Below, in pieces: positions 26,369 through 35,119 of a stretch of 54,706 nt of DNA. This DNA is from Streptomyces humi (GTDB taxonomy: Bacteria > Actinomycetota > Actinomycetes > Streptomycetales > Streptomycetaceae). The DNA lies in the NCBI RefSeq assembly GCF_001005085.2, contig NZ_LBMU02000068.1, positions 1-54,706 of the forward strand. The letters run 5' to 3'. The notes beneath the pieces were generated by a model. It made no database searches and was not told where the DNA came from. It saw only the letters and a program-made list of their open reading frames with translations. The translations under genes and the position numbers were made by a program. Every line of letters starts with the position of its first letter. The stretch's first letter is position 1.

Positions 26369-27817
26369 ATGACTTCCACCACCGCCTTCTGGCTCGCCGG
26401 CCGCCAGGTCACCGGCGAGGACACCTTCGACGTCACCAGCCCCTGGGACGGCCGTCTCGTCGGCCGGGTCGGCGTGCCCACCGACGCCCAGGTCGAAGAG
26501 GCCGTCGCCGCCGCGTACGCCGCGCGCGACGAGTTCGCCGCCACCCCGGCCCACGTACGCGCCGCCGCCCTCGACCACGTCAGCCGCCGGCTCGCCGAGC
26601 GCACCGAGGAGATCGCCCAGCTGATCTCCGCCGAGAACGGCAAGCCGATCAAGTGGGCCCGCGGCGAGGTCGGCCGGGCCGTCTCCGTGTTCCGGTTCGC
26701 CGCCGAAGAGGCCCGCCGGTTCAACAGCGGCGAGGCCCAGCGCCTCGACACCGACCTCGGCGGCCAGGGCCGGCTCGCGCTCACCCGCCGCTTCCCCAAG
26801 GGCGTCGTCCTCGGCATCGCGCCCTTCAACTTCCCGCTCAACCTGTGCGCCCACAAGATCGCCCCGGCGATCGCGGCCGGCGCGCCGATCATCCTCAAGC
26901 CGGCTCCGGCCACCCCCCTGTCCGGCCTGATCATCGGCGACCTGCTCGCCGAGACCACGGGGCTGCCGGCCGGCTCCTGGTCGATCCTCCCGGTCGCCAA
27001 CGACAAGATGGCCGCCCTCGTCCAGGACGAGCGCCTCCCGGTCATCTCGTTCACCGGTTCCGAGAAGGTCGGCTACTCGATCATGGACTCGGTGCCGCGC
27101 AAGCACTGCACCCTGGAGCTCGGCGGCAACGGCGCGGCCGTCGTCCTCGGCGACTACGCGAGCGACGCCGACCTCGACTGGGCCGCCACCCGCATCGCGA
27201 CCTTCTCCAACTACCAGGGCGGCCAGTCCTGCATATCGGTGCAGCGCGTGATCGCCGACGCGGCCGTGTACGACCGTCTCCTGCCGCGCATCGTCGCCGC
27301 CGTCGAGGCCCAGGTCACCGGTGACCCCGCCGACGCGAAGACCGACGTCGGCCCGCTGGTCAGCGAGGCCGCCGCGGAGCGCGTCGAGGCGTGGGTGAAG
27401 CAGGCCGTCGAGGACGGCGCCACCCTGCTCACCGGCGGCGACCGGGACGGTGCCACCTACGCGCCGACCGTCCTCACGGACGTACCGGCCGACACCACCG
27501 TCTCCTGCGAGGAGATCTTCGGACCGGTCCTCACCGTGCAGAAGGTGCACGGCGAGGCCGAGGCCTTCGCCGCCGTCAACGACTCCAAGTACGGCCTCCA
27601 GGCGGGCGTCTTCACCCACGACGTGCAGACGGCCTTCCGCGCCCACCGCGCCCTCGAGGTCGGCGGTGTGATCATCGGTGACGTCCCCTCCTACCGCGCC
27701 GACCAGATGCCGTACGGCGGCGTCAAGCAGTCCGGCGTCGGCCGCGAGGGCGTGAAGTTCGCGATGGACGACTACACCTACGAGCGGGTTCTGGTCCTCA
27801 CCGGTCTCGCCCTCTGA
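26369..27817 (+). CDS. Aldehyde dehydrogenase, possible succinate-semialdehyde dehydrogenase
   Basis: This 482-residue aldehyde dehydrogenase has the catalytic Cys in YQGGQSCISVQR, the Glu in TLELGGNGAAVV, the glycine-rich SFTGSEKVGYSI and the FNFPLNLCAHK segment. It would fit oxidation of succinic semialdehyde made by the gabT product, completing GABA breakdown to succinate. Other semialdehydes are possible: the GQSCISVQR motif is also seen in glyceraldehyde-3-phosphate- and sulfolactaldehyde-type members. The ATG at 26369 gives MTSTTAFWLAG; the open frame upstream overlaps the PucR gene antiregister. A strong bidirectional hairpin follows. Confidence 0.85.
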   Translation: MTSTTAFWLAGRQVTGEDTFDVTSPWDGRLVGRVGVPTDAQVEEAVAAAYAARDEFAATPAHVRAAALDHVSRRLAERTEEIAQLISAENGKPIKWARGEVGRAVSVFRFAAEEARRFNSGEAQRLDTDLGGQGRLALTRRFPKGVVLGIAPFNFPLNLCAHKIAPAIAAGAPIILKPAPATPLSGLIIGDLLAETTGLPAGSWSILPVANDKMAALVQDERLPVISFTGSEKVGYSIMDSVPRKHCTLELGGNGAAVVLGDYASDADLDWAATRIATFSNYQGGQSCISVQRVIADAAVYDRLLPRIVAAVEAQVTGDPADAKTDVGPLVSEAAAERVEAWVKQAVEDGATLLTGGDRDGATYAPTVLTDVPADTTVSCEEIFGPVLTVQKVHGEAEAFAAVNDSKYGLQAGVFTHDVQTAFRAHRALEVGGVIIGDVPSYRADQMPYGGVKQSGVGREGVKFAMDDYTYERVLVLTGLAL

Positions 27818-27832
27818 TCCACTCCCGACGAC

Positions 27833-27875
27833 CACCACGGCCGGAGCCCGCTGTGCGGGGGCTCCGGCCGTGGTG
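27833..27875. terminator. Strong bidirectional terminator hairpin
   Basis: A perfect 17-bp stem (27833-27849 with 27859-27875) encloses a 9-base loop, between the convergent ends of the aldehyde dehydrogenase (27817) and the GH3 gene (27893). The arms begin CACCACGGCC and end GGCCGTGGTG. It should stop transcription from both sides. Confidence 0.88.
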
Positions 27876-27892
27876 TCGGCCCCTCCGGACCC

Positions 27893-30742
27893 TCAACCGG
27901 AGAAGTCGACGCGCGCGAGCCGCAGGGGGCCGCGCAGTCCGAGACGGAGGTCGTGGACGCCCTCGGCGACGAGGTCCGCGGTGAGCGTGACGTACGTGTA
28001 CGCGTCCGCGGTCGGCTCACCGAGGCGCAGTACGGCCCGCGGCCGGCCGCCGTCCAGGGCCAGTTCCAGGGTGCCCGAGCCCGCGACCAGCGCCCGGATC
28101 CCCGTCACCCCGGCGCCGAAGTCGCAGCCCCGGTAGACGAGTTCACCGGTGCCGGCGTCCTCGGCTGTGACCGCGTCACCCTCCGTCCGCGTACGGTCCA
28201 CGATCGCGATGCCCGACTGTTCGTCGAAGTCGGCCGCGCCGAGGCCGCGTTCGGCCACCGGCCGCGGTGTCGCCCGCTCGCCGTCCAGGACCAGCGTCGT
28301 ACGCAGCCTGATGTCCTCGCTGGACGCGCCCACCAGCACGTCGTACGGACCCGGCTCCAGGCGGCGGGCGCCGCGCGTCACGTCCCAGAACCCCAGCGCG
28401 GAGAGCGGGACCTCGAAACTCACGCCGGTGCGTTCGCCGGGGGACAGGGTGAGCCGGCGGTGGTCGAGGAGCTCGCGGCGCGGGCGGACCACGGAGGGTT
28501 CGACGGCGCGGCCGTAGAGCTGGGGCACCTCGTCGGCCGTCACGTCGCCCGTGTTGGTGATCGTGCAGGAGACGCGCAGCGTCCCGTCGCGGACCTCGGC
28601 CGTCAGGTCGGAATAGGAGAAGGACCCGTAGGACAGGCCGTGTCCGAACGGGAAGAGCGGGGTGCCCTCGAAGTAGAGGTAGGTCTGGCGGGAGCCGAGG
28701 ACGTCGTAGTCGAGGAGACCCGGCAGGTCGGCGTCGGCGGCGTACCAGGTCTGCGGGAGGCGTCCGGCGGGGGAGACGTCACCGGCCAGGACCCGGGCGA
28801 GCGCGGTGCCGGCCGCCTGGCCGCCGTGGGCCGTCCAGAGCACGGCCGGCAGCCGGGCCGGGTCCACCGTGTAGGGGTAGGCGGAGGTCAGCGCCAGCAC
28901 GGTCCTCGGGTTCGCGGCGCGGGCGGCGCGCAGCAGGCGCTCCTGCTGCGGGGGCAGCGCCAGCGTCGTACGGTCCTCGGTCTCCCGGCCGTTGATGTGC
29001 GGGTCGTTGCCCGCGACCACCAGGACCGCGTCGGCCGCGGCGGCCACCCTGGTGACGGCTTCCTCGCCGCGCTCGACGATGATCAACTCGAAGACCGACG
29101 CGTTCTCGGCGGCAACCCGCACGCCGTCGGCGGCGACCCAGACGTGGCGACCCGTGCCGAGATGCCGGAGGAGGTGACCGTTCTCGTGGGGTTCCAGGCG
29201 GAACGTCTCCTGGACGACCCAGCCGCCGGGCTGGTCCGCGGCGGCGCGGACGAATCCGTCGTCGGCGACCGAGAGGTAGCGGCCGTCCGGGGCGCGCAGC
29301 GTCAGCACCCCCTCGCCCCAGTCGACGAGCGCGAACTCGGTGCCGGTGGCGTCGGCCGTGAGCGGCGGGAGGTCGGTGCGGCCCGCGAGCAGCGCCGGGT
29401 CCAGGGCGCCCGCCGCGCCGCGCACCTCGTCCCCGGCCTCGGGGGCGGCGGGGACGTGCAGGAACGTGCCGTCCGCGAGCCCCAGCCGGACCCGGTCCAC
29501 GCCCTCCGCGAACTCCACGCGCTGCGCGCCGAACCGCTCGTACAGGCCCTCCAGCGGGGTGGTCCGGTGGATCAGCGTGCCGCTGTACCAGTCGAGCTTG
29601 CACTCGTCGGCGAGCAGCCCGACCACCGCGAGCCGGGTGTCGGGGGCGAGCGGCAGCAGGTCGCCGTCGTTCTTGAGGAGGACGACCGCCTGCTCCGCCG
29701 CCTCCTGGGCGAGGGCCCGGTGCGCCGGGGTGTCGAACTCGGCGGACTCCGCGGTGGTCCGGTGCGGGTCGTGGTCCGGGTCGAACTCGCCGAGCCGGAA
29801 CCGCACCGAGAGCTGGCGGCGGACCGCCGTGTCGACGTCGGCCTCCGTCAACAGGCCCCGGGCCAGCGCCCCCTGGACGCGCGCGATGATCCCCGAGGGG
29901 TCCGTGCCGTGGTCGGTGAAGCTGTCGACACCGGCCAGCAGGGCGGCCGCGGTGGCCTCCTCATGGGTGTCGAAGTAGTGCTCGTGGTCGACCAGGTTGG
30001 AGGGCGCGCCGGCGTCCGAGCAGACCAGCAGTTCCTCGTCGGTCCAGGTGCGCAACGGATCGCGCAGGTACGGGGAGACGTGGTTGGGACGGCCGTTGAC
30101 CAGGTTGTACGCCGGCATCACCCCGGCCACCGCGCCGGCCCCGACGGTCTCCTCGAAGGCGCGCAGGTCGTACTCGCGCAGCACGCGGGGACGGACCGAG
30201 GAGGAGGAAGTGGCCCGGTCCGTCTCGTTGTTGTGGGCCAGCCAGTGCTTCAGGACGGGAGCGGTGCGCCAGTACACCGGGTGGTCGCCGCGCAGCCCGC
30301 GGGTGTAGGCGGTGGCGATGGCCGAGGTCAGCTTCGGGTCCTCGGAGTAGCCCTCCTCGTTTCGGCCCCACAGCGGGTGGCGCAGCAGGTTCACCGTCGG
30401 GGCCCACACGTTGAGGCCGACACGGTCGTCACGGGCGCGCATCGCCCGGACCTCCTTGGACACGGCCTCCCCGACCCGTCGTACGAGATCGGTGTTCCAG
30501 GTCGCGCCGAGCCCCACCGCCTGCGGGAACACCGTCGCCGGGCCCATCCAGGCGACCCCGTGCAGGGCCTCCTGGCCGGTGCGGAAGGCGGCGATGCCCA
30601 GGCGCTCCACGGCGGGCGCGAACTGGTGCAGGAAGGAGACCTTCTCGTCCGGCGTGAGCCGCGCCAGCAGATCGTCGATGCGCTTCGCGAACGGCAGGCG
30701 CGAATCGCGGAAAGGCGGCGTAGGCGGCGTTTGTGCGGTCAC
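27893..30742 (-). CDS. GH3 beta-glucosidase-type glycosidase with inserted beta-trefoil-like segment
   Basis: This 949-residue protein has the GH3 two-domain catalytic core. The nucleophile Asp is expected in LLVCSDAGAPSN, and KHWLAHNNETDR is the conserved lysine-histidine motif. A fascin/ricin-like insertion (about 495-610, APDGRYLSVADDGF and HLGTGRHVWVAADGV) interrupts the second domain where other GH3s carry PA14. A fibronectin III-like domain (about 720-810) and a C-terminal CBM6-like domain (about 830-949) follow. No signal peptide, so it is probably cytoplasmic. In the xyloglucan locus it would remove backbone glucose units. The GTG at 30742 follows AAGGGGAA; an upstream ATG at 30799 would lie before the predicted transcription start. 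Confidence 0.88.
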   Translation of the reverse strand: MTAQTPPTPPFRDSRLPFAKRIDDLLARLTPDEKVSFLHQFAPAVERLGIAAFRTGQEALHGVAWMGPATVFPQAVGLGATWNTDLVRRVGEAVSKEVRAMRARDDRVGLNVWAPTVNLLRHPLWGRNEEGYSEDPKLTSAIATAYTRGLRGDHPVYWRTAPVLKHWLAHNNETDRATSSSSVRPRVLREYDLRAFEETVGAGAVAGVMPAYNLVNGRPNHVSPYLRDPLRTWTDEELLVCSDAGAPSNLVDHEHYFDTHEEATAAALLAGVDSFTDHGTDPSGIIARVQGALARGLLTEADVDTAVRRQLSVRFRLGEFDPDHDPHRTTAESAEFDTPAHRALAQEAAEQAVVLLKNDGDLLPLAPDTRLAVVGLLADECKLDWYSGTLIHRTTPLEGLYERFGAQRVEFAEGVDRVRLGLADGTFLHVPAAPEAGDEVRGAAGALDPALLAGRTDLPPLTADATGTEFALVDWGEGVLTLRAPDGRYLSVADDGFVRAAADQPGGWVVQETFRLEPHENGHLLRHLGTGRHVWVAADGVRVAAENASVFELIIVERGEEAVTRVAAAADAVLVVAGNDPHINGRETEDRTTLALPPQQERLLRAARAANPRTVLALTSAYPYTVDPARLPAVLWTAHGGQAAGTALARVLAGDVSPAGRLPQTWYAADADLPGLLDYDVLGSRQTYLYFEGTPLFPFGHGLSYGSFSYSDLTAEVRDGTLRVSCTITNTGDVTADEVPQLYGRAVEPSVVRPRRELLDHRRLTLSPGERTGVSFEVPLSALGFWDVTRGARRLEPGPYDVLVGASSEDIRLRTTLVLDGERATPRPVAERGLGAADFDEQSGIAIVDRTRTEGDAVTAEDAGTGELVYRGCDFGAGVTGIRALVAGSGTLELALDGGRPRAVLRLGEPTADAYTYVTLTADLVAEGVHDLRLGLRGPLRLARVDFSG

Positions 30743-30778
30743 GTGGCGTTCCCCTTGCGATGGAGCGGCGAGGCGCTT

Positions 30779-30792
30779 TCGAAGCGCTTCGA
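30779..30792. promoter_or_regulatory. LacI-type operator at the GH3 promoter
   Basis: TCGAAGCGCTTCGA is a perfect 14-bp palindrome with the central CG typical of LacI/GalR sites. On the minus strand it follows a promoter: TTGACA (30816-30821), 18 bp, GAGCAT (30792-30797). It therefore covers the transcription start, a repressing position. Confidence 0.85.
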
Positions 30793-30821
30793 TGCTCATT
30801 CGACGCAGGGGTGAGTGTCAA
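30792..30821 (-). promoter_or_regulatory. Promoter of the GH3 gene
   Basis: On the minus strand a consensus -35 TTGACA (30816-30821) and -10 GAGCAT (30792-30797) are separated by 18 bp. Transcription would start near 30785, inside the LacI-type operator, leaving a leader of about 43 nt with AAGGGGAA before the GTG. Confidence 0.6.
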
Positions 30822-30899
30822 GGGATGCTCACCGTAATTTCAAGCAGCGCAGGCGAAGAGGTCACTTCAGATGGCTGCGAGGAATCTTGGGAGCGGCCC

Positions 30900-30928
30900 T
30901 TGTGCACCCCCGGGTGTTCACTTAACCT
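30900..30928 (+). promoter_or_regulatory. Promoter of the oligosaccharide ABC operon
   Basis: TTGTGC (30900-30905) and TAACCT (30923-30928) are 17 bp apart. Transcription would begin near 30935, just before the operator at 30939. The predicted leader to the start codon at 31095 is about 160 nt, with no obvious structure other than the operator. Confidence 0.5.
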
Positions 30929-30938
30929 CGCAGCAACA

Positions 30939-30952
30939 TCGAAGCGCTTCGA
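30939..30952. promoter_or_regulatory. LacI-type operator at the ABC operon promoter
   Basis: This is a second identical TCGAAGCGCTTCGA palindrome, 160 bp centre to centre from the GH3 operator. It lies at about +5 to +18 of the predicted transporter promoter, again a repressing position. Both sites in one 352-bp divergent region suggest joint control and possibly DNA looping. Confidence 0.85.
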
Positions 30953-31094
30953 CTGGCCGATCCGCCCCCAGGGCCCCACGACCGGGACGCACGTCAACGG
31001 CCGAAGGACCGCTTCGGCTCAGCCAGTTCCACTCGAGACACCGCAGCCGACGGCCACCGCCGGGTGTCCTGGTGCGCCATGAAGGGTTGACGCA

Positions 31095-32786
31095 ATGACG
31101 CCGAACGCCGCTTCCGCCCCCTCCGGGCCGAGCCGGAGAAGTTTCCTCGCCTCCACGGCAGTCGCCACCGCAGCGGTGGCGGGCGGGATGCCGCTGCTCG
31201 CCGCGTGCGGAGGGTCGGACAACGGGTCGGGAGGGGGCTCCTCCTCGGGCAAGGACGCGAAGAAGCTGCTGCCGTCCTACGTCGCCAACAACGTGGTGAC
31301 GCCGGACATCCCGTCGAAGTACGGCTCCTCGATCGGCTTCACCGGCAAGCTCGACCTGGCGACCCTGAAGACCTCCGTCCCGAAGAAGCTCGGCAAGGGC
31401 GGCAAGGTCACCATCATGGCTCCGTTCTGGGGCTCCCCGCCGAAGCAGGACAACGCCTACTACACGGCGATGAACAGCATGATCGGCGTCGACGTCGAGT
31501 GGCAGAACCAGGACGGCAACACCTACGACCAGAAACTGGGCGCGGTCCTCGCCTCCAGCGACGTACCGGACGTCGTGGTCGTCCCGAACTGGAACATGGG
31601 CGGCAAGATACCCACCGCCATCATCAGCAAGTTCGCCGACCTCGGCCCGTACCTGTCCGGCGACAAGGTCAAGGACTACCCGAACCTCGCCGCCATCCCC
31701 ACCGACGCCTGGCGCCGCTGCATCTTCGGCGGCAAGCTGCGCGGCCTGCCCATGCCCTCCTCGTACGTGACCAACATCGTGCCCTTCTACCGCAAGGACA
31801 TCTTCGACAAGAAGGGGTACGAGGTCCCGCGCTCGGCGGACGAGTTCCTGGCCCTCGCCAAGGAGATCACCAACGCCAAGGCCAAGCGCTGGGCCTGCAT
31901 GGACATGAAGTGGACCGCCTGGCAGATGTTCAGCGTGCTCTCCGGCAGCGAGAAGCCGCTCGGCTGGAACCTCGTCGACGGCAAGCTGATCAACCGCATC
32001 GAGACCCAGGAGTACCTCGAAGCGCTGGAGTGGACCCGCAAGCTCTTCGCCGCCGGGGTCGTCCACCCCGACTCCATGCTGGGCAAGAACGCCCCCGACG
32101 CGGGACCGAAGTTCGCGGCCGGCGAGTTCCTGATCTACCCCAACGACATCAGCCAGTGGTGGAGCCGCACCGCCGAACAGGCCACCCAGAACCCGGACTA
32201 CAAGATCTGGGGCATGGACGTCTACGCCCACGACGGCGGCAACCCGCAGGTCTGGGCCGAACAGCCCGCCGGCATCTTCGCCTTCGTCAACAAGAAGGCC
32301 TCCGAGTCGGTCATCCACGACGTGCTGGCCGTCGCCAACACCACCGCCGCGCCGTACGGCACCAAGGAGTACATGGCCACCAACTACGGCGTCGAGGGCA
32401 CCCACTACACCGTCAAGAACGGTGTGCCCACCAAGACCACCCAGGGCAACAACGAGGTCATCAACGCCTACGTCATGGTCGCCAGCCCCGCCTCCACCAT
32501 CGCCCACCCCGACTTCCCCGAGGTCGCCAAGGCCCAGGTGGAGTGGCAACAGCGGATGGGCTCCTTCACCAGGAAGTCCAGCTTCTTCGGCCAGATGATC
32601 ACCGAGCCGTCCCGCTACACCAACCTCATGAACGACTTCGAGCAGCTCGAAGACGACATCACGCGCGGCCGCAAGAAGATCAGCGACATGCAGCAGGCCG
32701 TCTCCGACTGGAAGAGCAAGGGCGGCGACAAGCTGCGCGACTGGTACCAGAAGCTGCTCGACGACAACGGTTCGTCCGCGAGCTGA
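31095..32786 (+). CDS. Sugar ABC transporter substrate-binding lipoprotein
   Basis: This 563-residue extracellular solute-binding protein is of the large LplA/YtcQ type that binds oligosaccharides. A twin-arginine signal (SRRSFLASTAVATAAVAGG) and lipobox LAAC (about 33-36) show export and lipid anchoring, followed by a Gly/Ser linker. The mature domain has many aromatic residues (WGSPPKQDN, WSRTAEQ, WGMDVYAHDGG), as usual for sugar stacking. It is first in an operon with two permeases. Context points to xyloglucan oligosaccharides as ligand (inference). The ATG at 31095 follows GAAGGG. A LacI-type operator lies in its promoter. Confidence 0.9.
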   Translation: MTPNAASAPSGPSRRSFLASTAVATAAVAGGMPLLAACGGSDNGSGGGSSSGKDAKKLLPSYVANNVVTPDIPSKYGSSIGFTGKLDLATLKTSVPKKLGKGGKVTIMAPFWGSPPKQDNAYYTAMNSMIGVDVEWQNQDGNTYDQKLGAVLASSDVPDVVVVPNWNMGGKIPTAIISKFADLGPYLSGDKVKDYPNLAAIPTDAWRRCIFGGKLRGLPMPSSYVTNIVPFYRKDIFDKKGYEVPRSADEFLALAKEITNAKAKRWACMDMKWTAWQMFSVLSGSEKPLGWNLVDGKLINRIETQEYLEALEWTRKLFAAGVVHPDSMLGKNAPDAGPKFAAGEFLIYPNDISQWWSRTAEQATQNPDYKIWGMDVYAHDGGNPQVWAEQPAGIFAFVNKKASESVIHDVLAVANTTAAPYGTKEYMATNYGVEGTHYTVKNGVPTKTTQGNNEVINAYVMVASPASTIAHPDFPEVAKAQVEWQQRMGSFTRKSSFFGQMITEPSRYTNLMNDFEQLEDDITRGRKKISDMQQAVSDWKSKGGDKLRDWYQKLLDDNGSSAS

Positions 32787-32813
32787 CCAGGCACCGAGGC
32801 AAGGAGAACGGCC

Positions 32814-33854
32814 GTGTCCCACAGCACGGTGCCTCGCAGCAGAGCCGAGGCAGACGACGACAGGGCGGGGAGGACTCCGGTGGCGTCCGACGGCACCACC
32901 GGAGGCGGGAAGAGGGAGAAGACCGGGAAGCTGAGCCTGCGCCTCAGATTCAGACGCGACCGCACGCTGATCCTGATGACGCTGCCGGCGGTCCTGCTCC
33001 TCCTGGTCTTCAACTACCTGCCGATCCTCGGCAACATCGTCGCCTTCCAGGACTACGACCCCTACGTCAGCGACAACGGCATCGTCTCCATGCTGCACAG
33101 CGCCTGGGTGGGCGTGGAGAACTTCCAGCAGATCTTCGCCGACTCGGCGTTCTGGAACGCGGTGCAGAACACGCTGGTGCTGTTCTTCCTCCAGCTCGTG
33201 CTGTTCTTCCCGATCCCCATCGCGCTCGCCCTGCTGATCAACAGCGTGGTCCGGCCCCGGGTGCGGGCGATCGCACAGGCCGTCCTGTACCTCCCGCACT
33301 TCTTCTCGTGGGTACTGGTCATCTCCGTCTTCCAGCAGATCTTCGGCGGCGCGGGCCTGCTGTCGCAACTGCTGCGGCAGCACGGCTACGCCGGCATCAA
33401 CATCATGTCCGACCCGTCGACCTTCAAGTTCCTGGTCACGGCGGAGGGCGTCTGGAAGGACGCCGGCTGGGGGATCATCGTCTTCCTGGCGGCGCTGGCA
33501 TCCGTGAGCCCCGACCTCTACGAGGCGGCGGCGATGGACGGAGCGGGCCGCTGGCGCCGCATGTGGCACGTCACCCTCCCCGCCCTCCGGCCGGTGATCG
33601 CCCTGCTGCTGGTGCTGCGGGTGGGTGACGCGCTGACGGTCGGTTTCGAGCAGATCCTGTTGCAGCGTGATGCCGTCGGCCCCGGGGCCTCGGACGTCCT
33701 CGACACCTTCGTCTGGTGGAACGGCGTCCGCAACCAGGACTTCGGCTACGCGGCCGCCGCGGGCCTCGTCAAGGGCGTGGTCAGCATCGGACTGGTCCTC
33801 GCCGCGAACAAGGTGGCCCATCTCATGGGCGAGCAGGGGGTGTACAAGAAATGA
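32814..33854 (+). CDS. Sugar ABC transporter permease (LplB-like)
   Basis: This 346-residue inner-membrane protein has an unusually long hydrophilic N-terminus (about 50 residues) before the first helix LILMTLPAVLLLLVFNYLPI. About six helices follow. The EAA loop reads YEAAAMDGAGRWRRMWHV (about 236-253), which contacts the ATPase. A GTG start at 32814 follows AAGGAG. Its stop overlaps the next gene's ATG by four bases (ATGA). Confidence 0.92.
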   Translation: MSHSTVPRSRAEADDDRAGRTPVASDGTTGGGKREKTGKLSLRLRFRRDRTLILMTLPAVLLLLVFNYLPILGNIVAFQDYDPYVSDNGIVSMLHSAWVGVENFQQIFADSAFWNAVQNTLVLFFLQLVLFFPIPIALALLINSVVRPRVRAIAQAVLYLPHFFSWVLVISVFQQIFGGAGLLSQLLRQHGYAGINIMSDPSTFKFLVTAEGVWKDAGWGIIVFLAALASVSPDLYEAAAMDGAGRWRRMWHVTLPALRPVIALLLVLRVGDALTVGFEQILLQRDAVGPGASDVLDTFVWWNGVRNQDFGYAAAAGLVKGVVSIGLVLAANKVAHLMGEQGVYKK

Positions 33855-34789
33855 CCGCGATCATCGACGAGCCGCCCGTACGGGAACCGTCCCGGTGGGC
33901 CGCGCCGCCCCGCCCGGTCTGGGAGGAGGAGCCGAGCAAGGCCGGCGTGGCCGGCAAGGGACTCGTCCTCGCCCTGGCCTGCCTCGGCATCCTCTTCCCG
34001 CTGTGGATCATCGTCGTCACCAGCCTGTCCTCGCGGAAGACGATCGACCAGGCCGGTGGTCTGGTGATGGTGCCCAAGGGCATCACCTTCGTCGCCTACA
34101 AGGAACTGCTGAGCGGCGGCCAGGTCACCCGGGCCACGATCATCAGCATCGCGATCGCCCTGGTCGGCACGCTGTTCTCGATGGCCGTGTCGGTGCTGTG
34201 CGCCTACGGCCTCTCGCGCACCGGCTCGCTGGGCCACCGCTGGTTCCTGATGCTGCTGCTCGCGACGATGTTCTTCAGCGCGGGCCTGATCCCGACGTAC
34301 CTGCTGGTCCAGTCCCTGGGACTGACCGACAGCTACCTGGCGCTGATCCTCCCGAGCGCGGTGAGCGTCTTCAACATCCTCGTCCTGCGCGGGTTCTTCA
34401 TGGGCATCTCGCAGGAACTCGTCGACAGCGCACGCATCGACGGCGCGGGGGACCTTCGGATCCTGTGGCAGATCGTCATGCCGCTGTCCCGGGCGGTGCT
34501 GGCCGTGATCACCCTGTTCTACGCGGTGGGGTACTGGAGCGCCTGGTTCAACGCGTCCCTCTACCTCAACGACCAGGACATGATGCCGCTGCAAAACGTC
34601 ATGATCCAGCTCGTCCAGAAGCAGGAGGCCCCGGTGGGGCTGGGCCAGGCGATCAAGACGGGTGAACTGTCGGGGCTGGCGGTGCAGATGGCGGTGATGG
34701 TGATGGCGCTGCTGCCGGTCGCGGTCCTCTCGCCGTTCGTCCAGAAGCACTTCAAGAAGGGAATGCTGACCGGGGCGGTCAAGGGGTAG
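33851..34789 (+). CDS. Sugar ABC transporter permease (LplC-like)
   Basis: This 312-residue inner-membrane protein pairs with the preceding permease. The first helix is about 37-57 (GLVLALACLGILFPLWIIVV) and the EAA-type loop is VDSARIDGAGDLRILWQIVMP. The ATG overlaps the upstream stop, so the two subunits are translationally coupled. No ATP-binding subunit follows, in line with Streptomyces sugar importers that share the MsiK ATPase encoded elsewhere (established for cellobiose and maltose systems; inferred here). Confidence 0.92.
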   Translation: MTAIIDEPPVREPSRWAAPPRPVWEEEPSKAGVAGKGLVLALACLGILFPLWIIVVTSLSSRKTIDQAGGLVMVPKGITFVAYKELLSGGQVTRATIISIAIALVGTLFSMAVSVLCAYGLSRTGSLGHRWFLMLLLATMFFSAGLIPTYLLVQSLGLTDSYLALILPSAVSVFNILVLRGFFMGISQELVDSARIDGAGDLRILWQIVMPLSRAVLAVITLFYAVGYWSAWFNASLYLNDQDMMPLQNVMIQLVQKQEAPVGLGQAIKTGELSGLAVQMAVMVMALLPVAVLSPFVQKHFKKGMLTGAVKG

Positions 34790-34858
34790 CCGGCCTCGCG
34801 ATTCGAAGGGGGCCGACTTCGCGTTCCGAAGGGGGCCGACCGCGCGTTCCGAAGGGGG
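34790..34858. repeat. 23-bp tandem repeat, three copies, after the permease stop
   Basis: Three 23-bp units start at 34790, 34813 and 34836, each ending CGAAGGGGG. The first unit begins directly after the stop codon of the permease gene. Units differ at a few positions; TTCCGAA in copies 2 and 3 is itself palindromic. Confidence 0.85.
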
Positions 34859-35119
34859 CGGTGGGGGAGCGTCGGCGGCTGCGGGTGGTTCGTGGCTGGT
34901 CGCGCAGTTCCTCCCCCAGCCTTCGGCCGGGGGTACCCCCAGCGCCCCTGGGCAGGAATCCGCGCCGCCCGCCGCAAAGCCATCCAGCTGCGGGCATGCG
35001 GGCCGCCAGGGGCGGCACGGGTGGGCCCAGCGGCACCTGCCAGCGCGGTAAGCGGCCCTCCCCCGCCCTCAGCCCCCACCCCGGACCACCAACCCACCCA
35101 CGCCCACCGAAGGTTCCCC
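34859..35119. other. Gap before the GH74 gene, with dispersed repeat copy 2
   Basis: Together with the preceding array this forms a 330-bp gene-free stretch. It contains the second copy of the 54-bp repeat (34897-34950, matching 17731-17784) and then GC-rich sequence ending in GAAGG (35109-35113), the GH74 ribosome site. No GAAGCGCTTC operator and no clear promoter were found, so it is open whether GH74 is transcribed from the upstream operon. Confidence 0.55.
34897..34950. repeat. Dispersed 54-bp GC-rich repeat, copy 2
   Basis: Same orientation as 17731-17784, with about five differences. The conserved core is GGCCGGGGGTACCCCCAG. The hairpin potential is kept by both copies. It lies between the sugar permease and the GH74 gene. 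Confidence 0.7.

Noticed and set aside
27953..30814. Open frame of 953 codons opposite the GH3 gene
   Set aside because: Antisense shadow: low complexity, no domain, and it crosses the terminator-side end and the operator at 30779.
30918..33821. Open frame of 967 codons opposite the ABC transporter genes
   Set aside because: Antisense shadow spanning two real genes with strong motifs and ribosome binding sites on the other strand.
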